NCBI GenBank assembly: GCA_022495005.1
Contig: JAGYXB010001047.1
Coordinates: 806,001 to 870,000 of the forward strand
DNA from: Rhyacophila brunnea
Lineage: Eukaryota > Arthropoda > Insecta > Trichoptera > Rhyacophilidae
DNA: 64,000 nt
Direction: 5' to 3'
A program made the translations under genes and the position numbers. Under the pieces are notes generated by a model that made no database searches, had not been told where the DNA came from, and saw only the letters and a program-made list of their open reading frames with translations. Shown one piece after another: positions 56,515-64,000 of this stretch (position 1 is the stretch's first letter; each line of letters begins with the position of its first letter).

Positions 56515-58116
56515 CAGGATAGTCTAATTATTCATACATTTAGATTATTGCGTTATAATACGTTTTATTTATTCAATGGGGGAAGATCCCATTAGATTGA
56601 AAAAATGTAAAAACTATTTCTCATAATGTTTATTAAGATACTCGTAATTACCACCCTGAAGCGGTGTATCCATATGCTTTGCTTATGAACAAAAATGATA
56701 TTTTATGTTAAAAATCTTTAAAGTACTTAATATACTAATGAATAAATTCCAACATGCTAAATTTATTATTTAAAAAAATATCTGGGTGGGGATACAAAAA
56801 AAGTATTATTTTTATCATGTACAAAAGTGGAAAAAGTAGCAGGTATCTACTTACAGACTGTACCTAATTGTGTAATAAAAATGTCATAATTGACTATATT
56901 TTACTATAAATATATTATATTTCACTTATAAATGATGAATGATAAGATAGCAAACAACATGCACAATAAGAAGCATTATTGGAATTTTATTTTTATTGAG
57001 TAGGTATTAATAGTTACTAATGATGTAAAAGAAGAAGAAAGGTTACTGTAATTTTATATACAATAATTATTATTATAAAATATATAAACATCATTAATTT
57101 TTAATTACCTACTTGTATTAAACGTCACATCAATTTCATTTACCTACCTAAATGTAAAAATAATACAATTATTCCTGAATCACGATAACTACCTATCTAT
57201 TTTATATGGAAGTATGTGATACTTCACTTAATCTGACAATAGTATACATCTGACATTTATAGTCAATTTTTCAGGGGGTTCAAAAAACTGTTTTTGTCGG
57301 TATCAGTATTATTTTTTTTTTCAAGTGAAATGATTTAATATTAGTACTAAAACAATCATTTAAAGATGTAGGGAAATTGTAATGTCATAATAAAATAAAT
57401 CAAGCAGATAGATAATATTTCTTTTTAGTTTCTAGATACTTCGATGCAGATAGACACCATTTTCCACGTCAAATTTGAGCATTTTAGGATTTTTTTCGTA
57501 GAACAATAATATTTCCATTCGATCCGTCACCATTTTGTACAAAATACACCAATAACCTAGAATAATACAATAATACATATAACCCCAAAACTGCAGATAG
57601 ATACTATTGTCAGATCAACGTCGACTTACTATAATATTGAGAAAAACGTAATATGTACTTATATAATGTAGTTTCTTATTTATTAAGTCTGAAATTATTC
57701 AATTTATTGATAGAAGTATTAAAATTATCTTCATCTTATAATAAATGTCTTGATTGAAATTGATTATGTATGGGTGCTTATAGAAATGTCACATTTTTTC
57801 GATTGTTTCTGCAAATTCTAAATTTGAATTCTGACACGACAAATGAACTTGTGATATGCGAAAACAATTGATAATCAATCATATATTTCAGTTTGACAGA
57901 TAAGTGGCAGTGAAGTGGTTTTAGATTATATTTTCGTAGTAATTAGTGAGGAAATATGCATTTATTTCTAGTTAAATCTCACAGTACACCAATGTGGCGA
58001 TTTTAAATTTGAATAGTTTTGTGGAATAATCATTTTGATTTGTGAAATATCGATTACATAGAAAGTATTAAGCGACAATATAATTAATTTGTCGTAGATG
58101 GCCAGCAAGATGCAGA
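56515..58116. other. No gene recognised
   Basis: Very AT-rich with no open frames above background, RNA genes or recognisable repeats. Confidence 0.5.
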
Positions 58117-58645
58117 AATGTATGGTGGCGGATATAAAACGCGATTTAAAAACGATATTATCTGTGATTGTGTCGAGTTTTATCAGATCGTGCCGGATTC
58201 AAATGGAAGTAGATTCGCGACTCCAAAAATTGAAGTGAATTCCTTTAATAATCAACAAAATGGTATTTAAATTTAAAAAATTGGTGCGTTTTCCAAAATC
58301 TCTTAGGATAATAATATATAGGAGATTTACGACGCAATGGTGGTGAATCACCAGGTAAATTTATTAAGTTATTCACATTAAATTTATTACCGAGCGTCTT
58401 AAACGTTGGACTATTTTTTGCGAGAACAAAAGACTAATAAAAAGCAACATCAATATTACTCTAAAATCTCTTGGATAACACACTAATTTCTTATTTCAAC
58501 TCCACTTTGTTGGTTTTTCAATATTGTCAATTTGATGTATGCACCCTCAAAATCTCGTCAATTTGAATTGAGCATAATCTTAAATAAATTGACAGAGAAA
58601 TGATATATTTTAAAAATCGTGTTTTCTATCCGCCACCATACTTCT
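58117..58645. mobile_element. MITE with TATGGTGGCGGATA termini
   Basis: The left end ATGTATGGTGGCGGATATAA and the right end (reverse complement AGTATGGTGGCGGATAGAAA) are inverted repeats of about 35 bp. It is about 529 bp long with no ORF. The target-site duplication is not clear. Confidence 0.7.
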
Positions 58646-60180
58646 TTATACCTTTTCGTCAATCTGTCACAAATTAATTGTAACGTCGTTTAATACAATA
58701 AATAACAATAATTATTCTAGAAAAACATATATACGGATAATAGTTTTTAAAAAGAACATTAAATTTTTAAATATAAAATATTAGGGTTGCCAGGATCTAG
58801 ATTATAATATTACTGGTGTGGCATTATTTTCTAGCACATTATATTATTTTACATAATTTATATTAATAAGAATTATAATAATATCAATAATTAAATAATA
58901 CATAATATATTATGGCTTTTGTTCGTTTATTAGTACTATCTACCATAGTATTAAATGCATGTTTATCAGAAAATAAAATTTAGCAATGAGATAGTAAGAT
59001 AAGGTAAGTTAGATAAGGATAAAAATAATTAGGTACCTTCATATTATATTTGTTAGACTTCTTTTTTTACTTTCATAATAATTTAAAAATTATCGTTTTT
59101 GCTCATATATGCCAAGCATATGACCCGATCACAGAATGAAATTTATATTAAAAACCTTTTACGATAAATAGTTGTTAGCATTTGACCAATCCATTGGGTT
59201 CATGCTTTACTCCGCAGTTGGCTCCGCTAGTAATTATTATTCTCGTGATATATCTTATATTATTTGATACTAGAAGGCCTGAAAAACTCGATCATGAATT
59301 ATATGACAATATACATAGTATAAATATATTTCACAACCAACATTGGTGGATCAATTAATTATGTATATATTAAGTATATTTTCATTGATACAGTTGATAA
59401 TATTCAACTATTGGGTATAATAATAGATAATTACAATATTCGATCTTCAGATAATTAGACCCAATCAGCGGTTTGGGCTTACGTTTAAATTGATGGGTTA
59501 ATGACTGAACAAACCATTTATTGTGACATAATTAACTTAGTTAAGTCGTGTAAGCGTATTCCGAAAAGAGATAAAACTTGATTTTACACAAGATTTTTCA
59601 GTATAAAATTGGTGTCAGTTCATGGTAAAGCCAGTGCTAACACGTAACATATCTTCTAGAATAAGAGCGCAGAGATTGAATAACTCGCAGGGTACGAGAA
59701 TAAACAAAGGAAATACGTAGGTAGACAACCTTTCTCTGTTTACTGAAAGGTTTTGCGGTGAATTTGAAAAGCCTTAGTTGAAAACCTCACATAAAATTTA
59801 CGGTACGTACCAGATTATTATGTTAATTATATATCATCATCATCATCTTCTCCATCATAATAAGTGGCCCAACAATACAAACATACACATATTACATATT
59901 AAAGTGGAATAAGTACTACAAAAAAAAATGCGTTTTATTAAATCAAACAACAGTACGAACATAGACCCCTCCAAACCAATCCGTCTCGCCACACTCGATC
60001 TTAATAGAGCGCATCACGAGGCCCTACGTTTGGATGTGAAGCATCAGTAGTTTTTTACGTCTGGGAATGTCTCAGAAGCAAATGCTCTCAAGTAACCTTT
60101 GACTGAGTTTACTCAGAGGCGTAATTAAAAAAAAGTGCTATGGGAGAGAAAGACAAGGAGACTTAACAATACTGACATTA
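58646..60180. other. No gene recognised; palindromic MITE fragment at 59903-59960
   Basis: AT-rich DNA. The stretch AAAGTGGAATAAGTACTAC to TGCGTTTTATTAAATC (59903-59944) matches the right arm of the palindromic MITE at 33440-33650. Nothing else was recognised. Confidence 0.5.
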
Positions 60181-60184
60181 AAAA

Positions 60185-60526
60185 TTATGTGTAGAGATTT
60201 TCACGTCCGCAATAAGACGCCGTATTATTTTTAAATGCAATATAATTGGCCTTTGTGGCGACCAGGTCGGACGGCCCGATAGGCCCAACAGCTAGTTGGA
60301 CCGACTTAAGCATCTCTTCCCTCTTGGAGCACATTCTTGCACATTCCCAGAGGATATGGTTTGCATCCTGTAGTTTTCCGCCACATGGACATGTTGGCCG
60401 GGTAACAAGTCCAAGATCGTAGAGCTTGGCAGCGAATCCACCATGGCCTGTCAAAAACTGACCGGTGTAGTGGTCAGGAGTTAATTTGGTTATCTCCAAT
60501 CGCCATTGTATATTCGGAAAGAACAA
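60185..60526 (-). pseudogene. R1-like ORF2 C-terminal remnant
   Basis: The minus-strand frame contains TPDHYTGQFLTGHGGFAAKL, CPCGGKLQDANHILWECARM and VGPIGPSDLVATKANYIAF. It aligns by eye with the C-terminus of the ORF2 at 36554-39711 (QFMTGHGNFAAKLQGFG, CSCGH..HVLWDC, GPIGHADMVATEANFAAF), but is clearly diverged. It is a different, older R1-clade family. Only the C-terminal 110 or so residues remain; the stop is natural. Confidence 0.82.
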
Positions 60527-60589
60527 ATAATATGTGTGCCTGCCCTTGGTAGAAGCATTCCACTTTCGCTGGCCCGCAATTCAGCATGG

Positions 60590-60663
60590 CAGTCGTAGCA
60601 CAGTGGTAATGCACAAGGCACGATACCCAAGAGACGCAGGTTCGATTCCTGCCGGGTGTCTTA
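60590..60663 (+). tRNA. tRNA-like sequence (SINE head or tRNA pseudogene)
   Basis: It has A-box-like TAGCACAGTGGTAATGC and B box GGTTCGATTCC in a perfect T-arm (GCAGG/CCTGC). The acceptor and anticodon stems do not pair well, so it is not a credible functional tRNA. A T-run follows at about 60662. It lies immediately upstream, in the element's orientation, of the R1-like remnant. Confidence 0.45.
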
Positions 60664-60822
60664 TTTTTTCAAAAAAGATTTTTTCTATTGGCTATATTTT
60701 CTTATGAGTGTTTTAAAAAGTATGTATATTCATTAATAATTTTATTAAAGTAACACTTTATAAATATACTGGAGTACTATAAAGAATGATTTATAAAATA
60801 ATAAGTTTTGAACTATTCCATT

Positions 60823-61080
60823 GGAATCGTTTGTGTCCCAGGGTTCGCATTTTATCGCATCTTCAGGCACTATGCCCACTCACCGATGGTAAATTCACAC
60901 TGACAACGAAAACGGTTAATCCATGTGTACGAATTTGTTTTTTTAATTAAAACACACATATCGTTAACTTTTTGCAAATAACAAAAGCGCAAAAAACGGC
61001 TCAAATGGAATACCTAGTACAGAATTTAAATTTAAATTCAATCAAGTACCCTCCCCATGGTCGACAGTATTAATTTGAAT
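60823..61080 (-). repeat. Hammerhead-like repeat family, copies d and e
   Basis: Minus strand 60885-60823 reads GGTGAGTGGGCATAGTGC, CTGAAGA, TGCG-loop-TGCG, AACC, CTGGGACAC; stem I strands are diverged. On the plus strand 60985-61080 is the family's other end (CAAAAAACGGCTCAAATGG, TCAATCAAGTACCCTC, GTCGACAGTATTAA), so two partial copies lie head to head. Confidence 0.5.
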
Positions 61081-61689
61081 AATAATTGTAACTATCGGTT
61101 GAAAGTACTGGAATTAGAATTATATCATTGTTTACTAAAATTAAAATAACTTAAATACCTACCAATTATTATTATGAGGTGGTATATAAATATTAAGTAC
61201 TTAAAATTTGCAACTATTCTTCATTGACAATTATTAAGCAGAACTGTATAAAAATAATGTGTTTATTAGATAGATAAAATTTAATTTAATAATTAATAAT
61301 GTTTTACTTGTGATAAAAATATTTAATATTGTATATAGAATTAATTATTATTTTAACTTGCCACTTATCAAGTCTTTTCCGTTTTTCGTGGCACGAGTAT
61401 CTATCTACCTATAATATTCTGTACATAGTTACTAAGTTTTATGTAAATTTTAATTAAACTTATCGTGGTTTTTGTTTTAATTTACTAACAGAATATTTTG
61501 ACATGTTCCCGAAAATTCGTTTGTATCTAAAAGTTTACTCATAATAATTAAAGCCTGTTCCAATTTTAATTTAGTAGAAAATTAAGTTTTACTCCCGAAA
61601 AATTAATATCTTCCATTTTTTCAATTTGATATAGGTACATTGATGATTTGATAATACAATGTAAAAGTTTAACGGGAATGGGACGATTT

Positions 61690-61805
61690 GGCACCGCGAA
61701 CTGGCCTCCGGCGATTGGCCTCCGGTAATTGGCCGCCGGTACAATCGGACGCCGACCCAATTGGACGCTGACCCAATTGGCCTCCGGGAGGATTGGACGC
61801 CGCAC
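61690..61805 (+). repeat. Degenerate tandem array of ATTGGCCTCCGG / ATTGGACGCCG units
   Basis: Seven or eight irregular copies of a 12-18-bp unit alternate GGCCTCCGG and GGACGC(C/T)G with the linker AATTGG or GATTGG. It is strikingly GC-rich against its flanks. Open frames through it on both strands are low-complexity artefacts. Confidence 0.75.
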
Positions 61806-62418
61806 AGTTGAATTAAATGCGCAAAGGAATAGACGTACGTTACGATTTGTTGGAGTAAATAAGCAAGTCAGTTTAATATGCTTCTATCTTCTCAGTAGTT
61901 GTACCTTATACATTTCGCGCTTGACACCTTTTTAATATATATTGAGAATAATTATGATGTTTATTAAAAGAAAATAATTCTTCCCTCGTTAAAACTTAAA
62001 GATGTGCATAATCAAATAATTTATTGTCTATACATGGATACTTATTTATATTTACAACAGATATTAAAAATAATGTTAGATGTTAGAATGAAAATAACAT
62101 TAGGTATATTTCAGCGTTTTATCGACTTAATATTATAATAAAGCTTAAACATGTATATTATTATGCATAAATGCGTATTTTAAGATAGTATGAAATTACA
62201 AACAAAATATTAAGTAAGTTATCTGCGAAGTATAAATGTTTCAGTAGTTTGATTGATAAACTACTTAGGTACTGGGTGCCGGACGTGCAATTTTTGTAAG
62301 AGAGACAAAAAGGTTAACTAAAGAAAATTATAAACAAGTATCGATGTTGGAAGTGAGGACTAACGTACTAGGGCCCGCCTCGGACTGTAGTATATATTCT
62401 TTTATTGTAATAGATTTG
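61806..62418. other. No gene recognised
   Basis: AT-rich DNA between the GC-rich tandem array and a dispersed repeat. Nothing identified. Confidence 0.5.
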
Positions 62419-62550
62419 GTAGAGGAAGGAGTGATTCTTCTGGCATTGCGGCCACGGTGAAATTAGTTTGCAATGGTGTTAGTGTCATTTGAAAGTGATG
62501 ATACCAATACAGAAATGAGTCATCCACTGAATCTGATACCATTGTAGCAA
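62419..62550 (+). repeat. Dispersed repeat, copy 2
   Basis: It matches 45815-45935 (GATTCTTCTGGCATTGCGG, CACGGTGAAAT, GTGTCATTTGAAAGTGATGA) in the same orientation, extending about 30 bp further on the 3' side. Confidence 0.65.
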
Positions 62551-62914
62551 CGGTTTACTATTCTTAAAATAGAAAATAAATAAATATGTTACTTACTTTA
62601 TTGTTGGGTAGAAGAGAAAAGTATTTACGTAAACATCTACAAATCATATTAGGAATATATAAATATAGAGGAAAATAGAATATGGAAAATAAAGTTTTTC
62701 CATTTGCAAGGAAAACTGCATTTAGTTCTTGCGTTCTCGGAAAATTTAACAGAAAATTTCTTCACAAAGCAGATTTATTTGTCATTCAACTAGTGATTTA
62801 CGTGTGTTATTCTTTATTTCGCAATATGTACTCAGAGAAGTATTTGCTTCGAAAAGAAGATTTGAGAATAGCGTACACTATCATAGTTATAATAATAATA
62901 AATATTTCTCATCA

Positions 62915-63185
62915 TTTGATTAATTATTTGTAATTAAATGAAACACAATTATATAGTACTCACTATAATTCTTATATTCTATAATTATTCACTATAACAC
63001 TTATAATTCCACTTTTTAATTAAATTCTGTACCGGTTTTGTCCTCTTCAAGGGAACATTTTTACTGAGTTTAGATTTGGTTGAAAATGTCCCCTTAAAGA
63101 GGACGAAACCGGTACATAATTTAATTAAACAGTGGAATAAGTACTATAAAATTGTGTTTCCTTTAATTATAAATAATTGATCAAA
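62915..63185. repeat. Palindromic MITE, full copy
   Basis: Its arms are symmetrical about 63066-63082. The left inner word is GTACCGGTTTTGTCCTCTTC; the right is AAGAGGACGAAACCGGTAC. Outer arms include TAATTATTTGTAATTAA and its complement-like right end. A small local duplication (CACTATAATTC / CACTTATAATTCC) lengthens the left arm. The flank TGCAGTTCCACCATGAATTG is shared with 33651-33680. Confidence 0.8.
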
Positions 63186-64000
63186 TAATACAATGCAGTT
63201 CCACCATGAATTGACAGTTAACACTATAAAAGAAAAATAAATATTTCCGTAATATATTGAATTTTCTTTATAAAATGGCTAGTAAAATAAGCCTTTTAAA
63301 GTAATTTAGATTATTTAACAAAAAAAAAAGATAATTACCACAGAATCGTAAGTAGGTACATGGCTTTTCCTATGGAGCCAAGTGATACTCTACTACGTGT
63401 CATATTGTATTGTATATGAATAAGTATGGAAGAGTTACTCCAATGATACCACAAAACTCAAGAGAAAAGTATGGTCTTGACTCTTGTGAAAAGTGAAAAG
63501 TTACTCGCATTTCCCATACAGACGCGGTATAAGAAGCAGAAGCGATTTTCTTTGATGAAGATGGTACAATCAGTTCATCAGAGATTTAAAAGGGGCCTCG
63601 AAATATTCTTAAATAGTCAAACATTTACTAAATTAAACCAGCATTTTTAAAAATTACGTATTCATCACAAATTGGGAATAATATATATCCCATGGCTTAA
63701 AAAAATACCTGCAACTAACATCGAACGGGCTCATAATGTAAGTAGGCATATAAAAAAGTAAACCAATAATATTATGTGTCATACTATACTAATTAATTAC
63801 GTTTAAAGAATGTGATTTATGGTTTTTGATTGCAATTTTATCATGAGGAGCTTCAAAATCGATCGGCTGACATCACTAAGTCGGCTCGCACATTGGAGCT
63901 CGTCTCGCCTAAAAACGCATCGAATACGTCGATGTGACGTCATCGTAAGCCAAGAAACAAACGTTATTAAATGGACCTTCGCACATTGGCCGTTGCAACT
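63186..64000. other. No gene recognised
   Basis: AT-rich DNA to the end of the window. A somewhat GC-richer stretch at 63840-64000 has no open frame or LRR or signal-peptide pattern that would make it an upstream rk exon. Confidence 0.4.

Noticed and set aside
61566..61935. Arg/Pro-rich open frames on both strands
   Set aside because: They are products of the degenerate tandem repeat and show no protein family features.

Overview
The window looks like insect nuclear DNA: very AT-rich, intron-rich, and crowded with arthropod-type transposons. Its one recognisable host gene is rickets (rk, also called LGR2), the bursicon receptor. Frequent TAGGTACCTA-like and TAATATTAT-like words suggest a sternorrhynchan hemipteran such as an aphid, but that is an inference from sequence flavour only.

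Layout. Everything from 1 to 49528 belongs to the minus-strand rk gene. I could place fourteen consecutive exons with splice sites and matching phases. From upstream to downstream they are 49385-49528, 44362-44433, 42033-42104, 26587-26655, 23687-23830, 21950-22090, 10073-10138, 9692-9835, 5496-5567, 4675-4801, 3143-3353, 1332-1508, 205-399 and 1-61. They give 1695 nt of open coding sequence: about 14 leucine-rich repeats, a Cys-rich hinge, TM1 and TM2, and the first extracellular loop. The 5' exons (signal peptide, LRRNT, first repeats) must lie beyond 64000, and TM3-TM7 lie beyond position 1. No other host gene is convincing; 49529-64000 is either 5' intron of rk or intergenic DNA.

The introns are a transposon archive. 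(1) A full-length R1-clade non-LTR retrotransposon (36348-41332) has a 14-bp target-site duplication, an intact ORF1, and an ORF2 broken by one frameshift. (2) Two pogo/Tigger-like DNA transposons have TA target sites: 24453-26353, with a truncated DDE transposase carrying a PHD finger, and 31302-32644, with only a DNA-binding-domain remnant. (3) A mariner 5' fragment lies at 23938-24299. (4) There are several hAT-type non-autonomous elements and a Harbinger-like MITE. (5) A tRNA-derived SINE family is present in five copies. (6) Palindromic MITEs are common. (7) LINE 3' remnants occur in several places. (8) A repeat family carries a hammerhead-ribozyme-like core. (9) A near-perfect inverted repeat with about 682-bp arms and a 31-bp loop (18916-20311) lies inside an rk intron.

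Points of most interest are the giant hairpin (a predicted long dsRNA if rk is transcribed), the hammerhead-like family, the young R1 insertion, and the pogo element with a PHD finger nested inside a palindromic MITE. All family assignments are from reading motifs by eye; no database search was possible.
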